21,847 bases of DNA, taken from positions 1 to 21,847 of the forward strand of contig DPGD01000006.1 in assembly GCA_003522145.1 (NCBI GenBank), given 5' to 3'. Made by a program: the position numbers and the translations under genes. This DNA is from Clostridiales bacterium (GTDB lineage Bacteria; Bacillota; Clostridia; Oscillospirales; CAG-272). The notes below the pieces were generated by a model, which was not told the origin of the DNA, ran no database searches, and saw only the letters and a list, made by a program, of their open reading frames with translations. Shown here piece by piece: positions 1 through 6,768 of this stretch; within the stretch, counting starts at the first letter, position 1; each line of letters begins with the position of its first letter.

Positions 1-62
1 TGCAGGGCGGGGAGCCCTGCAAGCAAAACCGATTGCGGGGCGGGGCCCTGCAAGGAGCAAGT
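1..62. repeat. Two tandem copies of a GC-rich hairpin
   Basis: Two similar units follow each other about 33 bp apart. Copy 1 (1-23) is a perfect inverted repeat, TGCAGGGC/GCCCTGCA, around a 5-nt loop. Copy 2 (about 33-54) pairs TTGCGGGGC with GCCCTGCAA, with one mismatch, and is two bases shorter. Neither is followed by a T-run on the plus strand. They lie just upstream of the promoter at 73-101. They may be the end of an upstream gene's terminator region or a small dispersed palindromic repeat; the window edge hides the context. Confidence 0.55.
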
Positions 63-72
63 GGGTTTATTC

Positions 73-101
73 TTGACTTTCTGCGGTCAAGGAAGTATAA
101 T
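73..101 (+). promoter_or_regulatory. Sigma-A promoter for the cyclophilin-glpK unit
   Basis: A -35 box TTGACT (73-78) and a -10 box TATAAT (96-101) are separated by exactly 17 bp. Transcription would start near 108, leaving a leader of about 55 nt. The leader contains a perfect 10-bp tandem repeat, AAAACACGAC, at 127-136 and 137-146, just before the ribosome binding site AGGGGA at 151-156. Confidence 0.85.
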
Positions 102-164
102 GGGGGAGGAAAGCGGGAGAACCCGTAAAACACGACAAAACACGACACAGAGGGGAGAAAAGAA

Positions 165-635
165 ATGATTCGCATTGAAATGGAAGACGGCGGCGTGATA
201 GAGCTGGAACTTTATCCGGACATAGCGCCCTTGACGGCGGCAAATTTTGAAAAACTGGCAAAGGAGGGGTTCTATGACGGACTGATCTTCCACAGAGTGA
301 TTTCGGGCTTCATGATCCAGGGAGGGGACCCGACGGGCACGGGCATGGGCGGCTCCAAGGAGAAGATCAAGGGAGAATTTGAAGCAAACGGCTGTCCCAA
401 CGCTCTTTCCCACAAGCGGGGGGTAATTTCGATGGCACGGAGCCAGAATTATGATTCGGCATCCTCTCAGTTTTTCATCATGCATCAGAACGGGGAATTT
501 TTAGACGGTCAATACGCCGCATTCGGAAAGGTGGTCAAGGGCATGGAGGTGGTGGATCGGATCGCAGCGGTTCCCACAGACTATTCCGATCGCCCAAGAG
601 CAGAGCAGAAGATGAAAAAGGTCACGGTTATCTGA
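165..635 (+). CDS. Peptidyl-prolyl cis-trans isomerase, cyclophilin type
   Basis: This 156-residue protein is a complete single-domain cyclophilin that catalyses cis-trans isomerisation of Xaa-Pro bonds during protein folding. The visible family motifs are FHRVI with the catalytic Arg44, QGGDP at 52-56, the SSQFFI strand and LDGQYAAFGKV near the C-terminus. There is no signal peptide, so it is probably cytoplasmic. The ATG start is supported by AGGGGA eight bases upstream. It is the first gene after a strong promoter and is followed within a few tens of bases by glycerol kinase, so the two are probably cotranscribed. The pairing makes no obvious metabolic sense. The family call is firm; the in vivo substrate cannot be inferred. 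Confidence 0.95.
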   Translation: MIRIEMEDGGVIELELYPDIAPLTAANFEKLAKEGFYDGLIFHRVISGFMIQGGDPTGTGMGGSKEKIKGEFEANGCPNALSHKRGVISMARSQNYDSASSQFFIMHQNGEFLDGQYAAFGKVVKGMEVVDRIAAVPTDYSDRPRAEQKMKKVTVI

Positions 636-679
636 GGACTTTGAAGGATCTGCGGGAGCAGAGGAAAGGAAGGTTGCCC

Positions 680-2155
680 GTGAAAAATTACATTCTTTCC
701 CTGGATGAAGGAACCACCGGGGCCCGCGCTCTGCTTTTTGACCGGCAGGAGCGGGTGATTGCCTCGGCGTACAGAGAGATCCGGTGCAGTTACCCCCAGC
801 CCTCTTATGTGGAGCAGGACCCGGAAGAGCTGTACGCCGCCCAGTGCGGCGCCATGGCGGAGGTGGTGGCCCGGTCAGGCATTTTCCCGAAGGAGATAGC
901 CGCCATCGGCATTGCCTGTCAGAGGGAGACGACCGTGGTGTGGGAAAAGGAAAGCGGCAAGCCGATATTTCCGGCCATTGTCTGGCAGTGCCGCCGGACG
1001 GCAGGCGACTGCGAGAAGCTGAAGGAGGAGGGGCTTTCCGCTCTGATTCGGGAAAAAACCGGACTTTTGCCCGACGCTTACTTTTCGGCGACCAAGCTGA
1101 AGTGGATTCTGGATCATGTGGAGGGAGTCCGGAGCCGGGCACAGAAGGGAGAACTGCTTTTCGGCACGGTAGACAGCTATCTGATCTGGAAGCTGACCGG
1201 TGGAAAGGTTCACGCCACCGACCGGACGAACGCCTCCCGAACGATGCTTTACAACATTCATACCCTCTGCTGGGACAAAGAGCTTCTGGCGCTTTTTGAC
1301 ATCCCGGAGGAGATGTTGCCCACGGTTCTTCCCAGTTCCTCCTTTTTCGGATACTGCACCGCTTTTGGCACACCCATTCCCATCTGCGGGGTGGCGGGGG
1401 ACCAGCAGGCGGCTCTTTTCGGGCAGGGGTGCACTGAGGAAGGGCAGGTCAAAAACACCTACGGAACCGGATGCTTTCTGCTCATGCACACCGGACACAA
1501 GGCGGTCTGCTCCAGCGGGGGACTTTTGACGACCTTAGCCGCTGACGAAGGGAAACAGCCATCCTATGTGTTAGAGGGCAGCGTGTTCACGGCGGGGGCG
1601 GTAATCAAGTGGTTGCGGGACGACCTGAAGCTGATTGAGACTGCCGGGGAGACCGCCGCCATTGCGCAGAGCGTTCCAAACAACGGCGGGGTGTATTTTG
1701 TGCCGGCATTTACGGGCTTGGGAGCCCCCTATTGGGATATGTTTGCCAGAGGGGCGATTTTGGGACTGAGCGCCGGATGCGGCAAAGGGCACATGGTCCG
1801 GGCGGCCTTGGAGTGCCTTGCCTACCGAACCTACGATCTTCTGGAATCCATCCGGAAGGACACTTCGGCGGTGCTTTCGGAACTGCGGGTGGACGGAGGA
1901 GCCGTGCAGAACGATTTTCTCATGCAGTTCCAGGCAGACATTCTGAACATTCCGGTTTTCCGTCCGGATAATCCGGAGCTGACGGCTTTGGGCGCCTTCC
2001 GTCTTGCCGCTCTTCAAACCGATTTTCCTTCGCCTGCCGAGAGAAAGACCGGTTCCAAAGGCCGGATTTTCCTTCCCCGGATGAGCGAAGAGGAAAGGCA
2101 GAAGAATCTGTCCGGCTGGGCAAAGGCGGTCCGCTGTATCTGTTCGGGAAGCTGA
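680..2155 (+). CDS. glpK: Glycerol kinase
   Basis: The product (491 residues from this start) is an FGGY-family sugar kinase that phosphorylates glycerol to sn-glycerol 3-phosphate with ATP in the cytoplasm. Glycerol kinase hallmarks are the N-terminal phosphate loop DEGTTGARALLFD, the glycerol-contact stretch CQRETTVVWEKESGKP, IVWQCRRTA, the catalytic-loop GVAGDQQAALFGQG and the C-terminal DGGAVQNDFLMQF block. I chose GTG at 680 because it follows GAGGAAAGGAAGG (661-673) and begins right at the conserved MKNYILSLDEGTTG. An upstream in-frame TTG at 641 would add 13 unconserved residues. The first loop has Glu where many family members have Gln (DQGTT). No glycerol facilitator or glycerol-3-phosphate dehydrogenase lies nearby. 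A related FGGY kinase is the only realistic alternative. Confidence 0.93.
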   Translation: MKNYILSLDEGTTGARALLFDRQERVIASAYREIRCSYPQPSYVEQDPEELYAAQCGAMAEVVARSGIFPKEIAAIGIACQRETTVVWEKESGKPIFPAIVWQCRRTAGDCEKLKEEGLSALIREKTGLLPDAYFSATKLKWILDHVEGVRSRAQKGELLFGTVDSYLIWKLTGGKVHATDRTNASRTMLYNIHTLCWDKELLALFDIPEEMLPTVLPSSSFFGYCTAFGTPIPICGVAGDQQAALFGQGCTEEGQVKNTYGTGCFLLMHTGHKAVCSSGGLLTTLAADEGKQPSYVLEGSVFTAGAVIKWLRDDLKLIETAGETAAIAQSVPNNGGVYFVPAFTGLGAPYWDMFARGAILGLSAGCGKGHMVRAALECLAYRTYDLLESIRKDTSAVLSELRVDGGAVQNDFLMQFQADILNIPVFRPDNPELTALGAFRLAALQTDFPSPAERKTGSKGRIFLPRMSEEERQKNLSGWAKAVRCICSGS

Positions 2156-2340
2156 AAAGCCTGCGGCTCCGGTTTTTACGCCGTTTCTTGGGGATGCTTT
2201 CAGCGGCGGCACAGGGAAATGCCGGCTTTCCTGAAAAGGAAGGACAGAAACGGGTGGTCTGTGGGGCGGAGTAAAGAGAACTGTTTTGGTCGGGAAAAAT
2301 AAAAATTGATGGAATTTTCACGAAAAGCGGAAGTTTCCTC

Positions 2341-2369
2341 TTGATTTTCCCGGCAGAGTATTGTATAAT
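2341..2369 (+). promoter_or_regulatory. Promoter for the NifU-like/GGGtGRT operon
   Basis: TTGATT (2341-2346) and a perfect TATAAT (2364-2369) are 17 bp apart. It lies in the 252-bp gap after glpK. The rest of that gap shows only weak small stems (AGCC/GGCT then a T-run near 2158-2176), which may end the upstream unit. The expected leader is short, about 30 nt, with AAGGAG at 2398-2403. Confidence 0.88.
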
Positions 2370-2407
2370 CAATAGTCGGATAGACCGAAAGAACAAGAAG
2401 GAGATAC

Positions 2408-3121
2408 ATGAACATGAGCAAATGTGAATATGCAATGAGCAGCGAAGTGGAAAATATGTGCGTCGTTGCAAAAGGCTGCGATCACGGCCCGGCTCCGTTG
2501 CCTGAAGAGGGCAAGTGGGTTCAGGCAAAGCAGATCGGCGACATTTCCGGTTATACGCACGGAATCGGCTGGTGTGCTCCCCAGCAGGGTGCCTGCAAGC
2601 TGTCGCTGAATGTGAAGAACGGTGTGATCGAGGAAGCGCTGGTGGAGACCATCGGATGCTCCGGCATGACCCACTCTGCGGCCATGGCGGCGGAAATTCT
2701 TCCCGGCAAAACCATTCTGGAAGCACTGAACACCGATCTGGTGTGCGATGCCATCAACACGGCCATGAGAGAGCTGTTCCTGCAGATCGTGTACGGCAGA
2801 ACCCAGTCGGCCTTTTCCGAAGGCGGCCTGGTGATCGGTGCCGGCATGGAGGATTTGGGAAAGGGCACCCGTTCCATGGTGGGCACCATGTACGGAACCA
2901 AGGCCAAGGGCGTCAGATACTTGGAAATGACCGAAGGCTACTGCACCAGAATGGCGCTGGACAAGGACGATCAGGTGATCGGCTATGAGTTTGTGTCTTT
3001 GGGCAAGATGACCGACTTCATCAAGAAGGGCATGACCCCCAACGAAGCATACGAGAAATCCAAGGGTACATACGGACGCTTCAGCGAAGCGGTCAGATAT
3101 ATTGACCCCAGAAAAGAATAA
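2408..3121 (+). CDS. NifU/IscU-like iron-sulfur cluster assembly scaffold protein, partner of GGGtGRT protein
   Basis: The 237-residue protein resembles the NifU N-terminal (IscU-like) scaffold fold. It has an N-terminal Cys-rich stretch (Cys6, Cys18, Cys24), then GIGWCAPQQGACKLSL (Cys56, Cys63) and the IGCSGMTHSAAMAAEIL block (Cys84), which matches the cysteine-plus-helix layout of scaffold proteins. It lacks the length and order of a classic IscU, and I recall this subtype as one found beside GGGtGRT proteins. AAGGAG at 2398-2403 serves ATG 2408 or, with better spacing, ATG 2414, two codons later. Nineteen bases separate it from the next gene, and both share a private promoter and terminator. 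No SUF or ISC enzymes are nearby, so whether it builds clusters or handles another metal or sulfur species is open. Confidence 0.8.
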   Translation: MNMSKCEYAMSSEVENMCVVAKGCDHGPAPLPEEGKWVQAKQIGDISGYTHGIGWCAPQQGACKLSLNVKNGVIEEALVETIGCSGMTHSAAMAAEILPGKTILEALNTDLVCDAINTAMRELFLQIVYGRTQSAFSEGGLVIGAGMEDLGKGTRSMVGTMYGTKAKGVRYLEMTEGYCTRMALDKDDQVIGYEFVSLGKMTDFIKKGMTPNEAYEKSKGTYGRFSEAVRYIDPRKE

Positions 3122-3140
3122 TTGAAGGAGGAAATGGAAA

Positions 3141-4142
3141 ATGGCATTGTTTGAAGGCTATGAGAGAAGAGAAGCCAAGATTCTTGGCGTTCTGAAAGAA
3201 TACGGCATTTCCTCGATTGAAGAGTGCAAGGAAATTTGCAGCAAGGCAGGGATCGATCCCTATACCATCGTACAGGAAACCCAGCCGATCTGCTTTGAAA
3301 ACGCAAAATGGGCATACACGGTTGGTGCCGCAATCGCCATCAAGACCGGTTGCAAGAAGGCGGCAGATGCTGCGGCCGCAATCGGCGTAGGATTGCAGTC
3401 CTTCTGCATTCCCGGCTCCGTGGCCGAAAACCGGAAGGTGGGTTTGGGACACGGCAATCTGGGCAAGATGCTGCTGTCTGAGGAAACCGAGTGCTTCTGT
3501 TTCTTGGCAGGACACGAGTCCTTTGCCGCCGCAGAGGGTGCGATCAAGATCGCCCTAAACGCCAACAAGGTGCGGAACAACCCCCTGAGGGTCATTCTGA
3601 ATGGTTTGGGCAAGGACGCCGCATTCATCATTTCGAGAATCAACGGCTTCACCTATGTGCAGACCGAGTTTGATCCCTACACCGAGACGGTCAAGGTCGT
3701 AAAGGAAATTCCCTATTCCAACGGTCCCCGTGCGGCAGTCAAGTGCTACGGCGCAGACAATGTGCCCGAGGGTGTGGCGATCATGAAGTTGGAAAATGTG
3801 GGCGTTTCCATCACCGGAAACTCCACCAACCCCACCCGGTTCCAGCATCCTGTGGCAGGAACATACAAGAAGTGGTGCGTGGAAAACGGCGTGAAGTACT
3901 TCTCGGTGGCTTCCGGCGGCGGTACAGGCAGAACCCTGCATCCCGATAACATGGCAGCCGGCCCTTCCTCTTACGGAATGACGGACACCATGGGCAGAAT
4001 GCACTCCGACGCACAGTTTGCCGGCTCTTCTTCCGTGCCTGCGCATGTGGAGATGATGGGTCTGATCGGCATGGGCAACAACCCGATGGTTGGTGCCACC
4101 GTGGCAGTTGCTGTGGCGGTCGAAGAGGCAATGAAGAAATAA
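3141..4142 (+). CDS. GGGtGRT protein (function unknown)
   Basis: This 333-residue protein carries the motif that names its family, GGGTGRT at residues 259-265, followed by LHPDNMAAGPSSYGMTD. Other recognisable features are an alanine-rich segment with KKAADAAAAIGVG near residue 73 and a Gly-Met-rich C-terminus, MGLIGMGNNPMVGATVAVAVAVEEAMKK. There is no signal peptide or clear membrane segment. A strong ribosome binding site, GAAGGAGG (3123-3130), precedes the start. It is the second gene of a two-gene operon with the NifU-like protein, which suggests that the two act together, perhaps with an Fe-S or other metal cofactor. I know of no assigned activity. The family call is strong; any role is inference. 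Confidence 0.85.
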   Translation: MALFEGYERREAKILGVLKEYGISSIEECKEICSKAGIDPYTIVQETQPICFENAKWAYTVGAAIAIKTGCKKAADAAAAIGVGLQSFCIPGSVAENRKVGLGHGNLGKMLLSEETECFCFLAGHESFAAAEGAIKIALNANKVRNNPLRVILNGLGKDAAFIISRINGFTYVQTEFDPYTETVKVVKEIPYSNGPRAAVKCYGADNVPEGVAIMKLENVGVSITGNSTNPTRFQHPVAGTYKKWCVENGVKYFSVASGGGTGRTLHPDNMAAGPSSYGMTDTMGRMHSDAQFAGSSSVPAHVEMMGLIGMGNNPMVGATVAVAVAVEEAMKK

Positions 4143-4176
4143 GAACTACTGAAATTAAGGGTTTTGATCCTTTTGC

Positions 4177-4211
4177 AGGACCTCCGAACCAAGGTTCGGA
4201 GGTCCTTTTTT
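4177..4211 (+). terminator. Strong intrinsic terminator after the GGGtGRT gene
   Basis: AGGACCTCCGAACC (4177-4190) is exactly complementary to GGTTCGGAGGTCCT (4193-4206), and the stem runs into TTTTTT. It ends the two-gene operon cleanly. The stretch from 4212 to 4388 that follows holds no gene I can support. Confidence 0.93.
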
Positions 4212-4388
4212 GGCGCTCATTTATTCTGTTGCCCGCAATCTGTCCGCAAGTGTGCCCCACCTGCCGCACCGTAACGCAAAAGGGAGAACGGCAGGCGGCA
4301 AACAGCCTTGCAAAGGGAAGGCTCCGTTCAACAGCTCAACGGCGGGACCTCAAAGGGGGTGCAGGACGGTGTTTTTTACGCCTCGTTT

Positions 4389-4417
4389 TTGGCAGGACTG
4401 TTTTCTACCGATATACT
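4389..4417 (+). promoter_or_regulatory. Upstream promoter of acpP (P1)
   Basis: TTGGCA (4389-4394) and TATACT (4412-4417) are 17 bp apart, each one base from consensus. It lies about 50 bp upstream of a second promoter, so acpP probably has tandem promoters. Confidence 0.65.
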
Positions 4418-4439
4418 TTGAATATTTAGAGGTGCCCTA

Positions 4440-4468
4440 TTGAAATTTCCCAAAAAATGTGCTATACT
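4440..4468 (+). promoter_or_regulatory. Downstream promoter of acpP (P2)
   Basis: TTGAAA (4440-4445) and TATACT (4463-4468) are 17 bp apart. The leader of about 45 nt includes a small inverted repeat, CCGGT/ACCGG, around five A residues (4490-4504), right before the ribosome binding site GGAGG of acpP. I see no FapR-like operator. Confidence 0.8.
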
Positions 4469-4517
4469 GAAAGGGTAAAGTAGTATAGACCGGTAAAAAA
4501 CCGGGCGGAGGTACCCT

Positions 4518-4745
4518 ATGTACGAACAGATTGTGGCGATTTTAGCAAAACAGCTGCAGATCGATCCTTCCAGAATCACGGAGGATACGGATATTGTAGA
4601 GGATCTGGGCGCCGATTCGCTGGACATTGTGGAGGCGTTGATGGAGCTGGAGCAGACCTTTTCCATTTCCGTTCCGGACGAGGAGATCGTCAAATTCCGC
4701 ACGCCCAAGGATATTCTGAATTACATCGCATCCAAAAAAGGCTGA
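4518..4745 (+). CDS. acpP: Acyl carrier protein
   Basis: The 75-residue acidic protein is a standard-length acyl carrier protein. It carries growing acyl chains on a 4'-phosphopantetheine arm attached to Ser34 in the motif LGADSLDIVE. The following helix ALMELEQTFSISVPDEE is the usual acidic recognition helix. GGAGG precedes the ATG at a normal distance. It stands apart from any fatty-acid synthesis genes, with its own two promoters and a downstream hairpin, so it may be a stand-alone acpP or a specialised second carrier protein. Sequence alone favours the general fatty-acid role. Confidence 0.93.
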   Translation: MYEQIVAILAKQLQIDPSRITEDTDIVEDLGADSLDIVEALMELEQTFSISVPDEEIVKFRTPKDILNYIASKKG

Positions 4746-4806
4746 TTTTGCCGTTGGCGCCGGGATTCCCGGCGGATCTTTGTGCGCGGTGGAACAAAAA
4801 TTGCCG

Positions 4807-4840
4807 AAGGGACTGCCGCAGGGAAGGCAGTCCCTTCTGT
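4807..4840 (+). terminator. Hairpin after acpP, possible partial terminator
   Basis: AAGGGACTGCC (4807-4817) pairs perfectly with GGCAGTCCCTT (4826-4836) around an 8-nt loop. The tail (CTGTCTGC) is only moderately T-rich. It lies between acpP and the methyltransferase, whose gene has no obvious promoter of its own, so it probably reduces rather than abolishes readthrough. Confidence 0.6.
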
Positions 4841-4860
4841 CTGCAAAGAAAGGATTTCGG

Positions 4861-5421
4861 ATGGTTGATTTATTGGAGCTTCATAAATATTTTTTGTCAT
4901 CACACCTGAAGCGGGGGGGCGTGGCCGCCGATTTTACCATGGGAAACGGCAACGATACCCTGTGGCTTTCCCGGACGGTGGGGGAAGAGGGCCATGTGTA
5001 CGCCTTTGATGTGCAGCTGCAGGCCCTGCGCCACACCGCTGAAAGACTGCGCAGAGAACACGCTCCCGCAAACTGCACTCTGATTTTAGACAGCCACAGC
5101 AACCTGAAAAAGTATATCCGGGAGCCGCTCTGTGCGGGAATGTTCAATTTGGGGTATTTGCCCGGAAGCAACAAGGTGCGCACCACCCGTTGCACCACCA
5201 CCGGAAAGGCTGTGGAGGACGCCATAGAGCTGTTGGTGCCCGGAGGAGGACTGCTGATTGCGGTATATCCCGGTCACGAGGAAGGGCGGCTGGAGGGCGA
5301 AATGCTGCGGGAACTGCTTTCCGCCTACAGCCGTTTTGTCTACAGCGTTTCGGAATTCCGGATCATCAATTCGCCGGAATCGCCCTTTTTCTTCTTGGTG
5401 GAGCGCTCGGAACGGCGCTGA
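4861..5421 (+). CDS. mnmM: MnmM/YtqB-family SAM-dependent tRNA methyltransferase
   Basis: This is a 186-residue class I SAM-dependent methyltransferase. The SAM-binding motif I appears as AADFTMGNGNDTLWL (residues 22-36), an acidic strand end as VYAFDVQ, and the family-specific FNLGYLPGSNK (95-105) and YPGHEEGRLE follow. This pattern matches Bacillus YtqB, the family once called putative rRNA methylase and since assigned to methylation of the wobble modification nm5U34 to mnm5U34 in tRNA. I chose ATG 4861 because it starts at the conserved domain and follows AAAGAAAGG; an in-frame TTG at 4780 would add 27 residues encoded across the hairpin. It is followed 30 bp later by a dehydrogenase gene in the same direction. 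The family call is good; the exact substrate is inherited from homology. Confidence 0.82.
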   Translation: MVDLLELHKYFLSSHLKRGGVAADFTMGNGNDTLWLSRTVGEEGHVYAFDVQLQALRHTAERLRREHAPANCTLILDSHSNLKKYIREPLCAGMFNLGYLPGSNKVRTTRCTTTGKAVEDAIELLVPGGGLLIAVYPGHEEGRLEGEMLRELLSAYSRFVYSVSEFRIINSPESPFFFLVERSERR

Positions 5422-5451
5422 CCCCCGAAAAACAAACGGAGGGAATTTTCT

Positions 5452-6414
5452 ATGAAAATACTTCTTTTAGATAAGACTGCAAGCGGGGAGGATCTGGATT
5501 ATACGCCCCTGGCGCAGTTCGGCCCGGTGTGGGACTGCGGAAACCGCAAGACCGAAGTGGAGATGCTGCGCCTTGCCGCCCATCCGCTTTATGGGGATGC
5601 CGAGGGGATCCTCTGCAACAAGGCGCCGATGACGGCGGCGGTGCAGGAGGCCTTTCCCAAACTCCGGTATATAGGGTTGTTTGCCACTGGCTACAACAAT
5701 GTAGACACGGAGCAGGCAAAAAAGCGGGGGATCGCGGTCTGCAATGTGCCGGGCTATTCCACGGAAGCGGTGGCGCAGATGGTCTTTTCCCACATTTTGC
5801 TGATCGCCTCTTCCATAGACCGGTATACGGCAGACACCCGGGCGGGAAAATGGGTGAACTACCCGGTGTTTACTATGCTCACTCACCCCATGGAGGAGTT
5901 GTCCGGAAAGACCTTGGGCATTTTCGGCTACGGGAGCATCGGGAAAAGAGTGGCCGAGATCGGTGCGGCCTTTGGCATGAAGGTGCTGGTGCACACCCGG
6001 ACAGAACGGCCGGGCTGTCCCTTTCCCTATGTGGACGCCCACACCCTGCTGTCCTCTGCGGACTATCTTTCCCTGAATGCCCCTCTGAATGCTCAGACGG
6101 CCCGGTTCATCAACGAGGAAAGCATCCGGGAAATGAAGGACGGGGCGGTGCTCATCAACACCGCACGGGGAGGATTGGTGGACGAAGAGGCGCTGGCGGC
6201 GGCTCTGCGCCGGGGAAAACTGCGGGCGGCAGGATTGGATGTGCTGCAAAGCGAGCCGATGGCTTCCGATTGCCCGCTGCTTGGCTTGCCCAACTGTCAC
6301 ATTACCCCTCATGTGGCCTGGGCACCGGAGGAAACAAGAGAACGGCTCATGCAGATCGTGACCGAGAATCTGAAGGCCTTTTTAGAGGGAACTCCCCGGA
6401 ATCGGGTCTGCTGA
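5452..6414 (+). CDS. D-2-hydroxyacid dehydrogenase, NAD-dependent
   Basis: The 320-residue protein belongs to the D-isomer-specific 2-hydroxyacid dehydrogenases. It shows the Rossmann motif GYGSIG (159-164), the family block INTARGGLVDEEAL with catalytic Arg239, Glu268 in QSEPM and the catalytic His287 in HITPHVAWAPEETRER. The N-terminal ATGYNNVD segment is typical of the substrate domain. Members close to this pattern are often called glycerate dehydrogenase or hydroxypyruvate reductase, but the substrate cannot be fixed from motifs alone. GGAGGG lies before the ATG, and the gene is 30 bp downstream of the methyltransferase gene, so it is likely cotranscribed. A weak 6-bp hairpin (6417-6432) just after the stop may be its terminator. 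Confidence 0.88.
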   Translation: MKILLLDKTASGEDLDYTPLAQFGPVWDCGNRKTEVEMLRLAAHPLYGDAEGILCNKAPMTAAVQEAFPKLRYIGLFATGYNNVDTEQAKKRGIAVCNVPGYSTEAVAQMVFSHILLIASSIDRYTADTRAGKWVNYPVFTMLTHPMEELSGKTLGIFGYGSIGKRVAEIGAAFGMKVLVHTRTERPGCPFPYVDAHTLLSSADYLSLNAPLNAQTARFINEESIREMKDGAVLINTARGGLVDEEALAAALRRGKLRAAGLDVLQSEPMASDCPLLGLPNCHITPHVAWAPEETRERLMQIVTENLKAFLEGTPRNRVC

Positions 6415-6416
6415 CG

Positions 6417-6436
6417 GCCTTCGGAGGAAGGCTCTT
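6417..6436 (+). terminator. Weak hairpin after the dehydrogenase gene
   Basis: GCCTTC (6417-6422) pairs with GAAGGC (6427-6432) around GGAG and is followed by TCTT. It is too short and poor in T to be a confident terminator. The rest of 6437-6640 holds no gene I can support. Confidence 0.3.
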
Positions 6437-6642
6437 GAGGCAGAAAACCGAAAGCACAAAGGATTTTTCGGCTCTCGGAACGGGATTTTATGGCTCTTTT
6501 CCCTCCGGTTTTGCCGGCAGAGCATTTTCATTCGGAAATGCATTTTTCGTCCGGGCTTTTGAAGGCTCCCTTTCTGCGATCGGGGCGCCGTTCTTCCGGC
6601 GGATGTCCGGAAGGAGGGAAAGAAATTGAAGAGAAAAAACGA

Positions 6643-6679
6643 ATTTTCCCTTGACAGGGAAGGGAAAATCCGTTACACT
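6643..6679 (+). promoter_or_regulatory. Promoter of the exonuclease gene with an inverted repeat around the -35 box
   Basis: TTGACA (6651-6656) and TACACT (6674-6679) are 17 bp apart. ATTTTCCC (6643-6650) and GGGAAAAT (6662-6669) form an 8-bp perfect inverted repeat that encloses the -35 box. This could be an operator for a repressor, but no regulator is identified. Confidence 0.75.
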
Positions 6680-6768
6680 GATTCTGGTCGAAGGCTGTCG
6701 GAAAGCGGCTTTCTCAATTTGAGGAAAGGAAGACCTCCGGCGGTGGCCGGAACATCCGCCTTGTACCC

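Noticed and set aside
501..1373. Long open frame on the minus strand opposite glycerol kinase
   Set aside because: Composition is rich in Arg, Ser and Pro as expected of an antisense shadow; glpK has all family motifs in the sense frame.
1920..2726. Minus-strand open frame spanning glpK, the intergenic promoter and the scaffold gene
   Set aside because: It crosses a consensus promoter and two well-supported genes; no recognisable domain.
5529..6629. 366-codon open frame on the plus strand overlapping the dehydrogenase
   Set aside because: It is the dehydrogenase in another frame; the annotated frame has the Rossmann motif and catalytic Arg, Glu and His.
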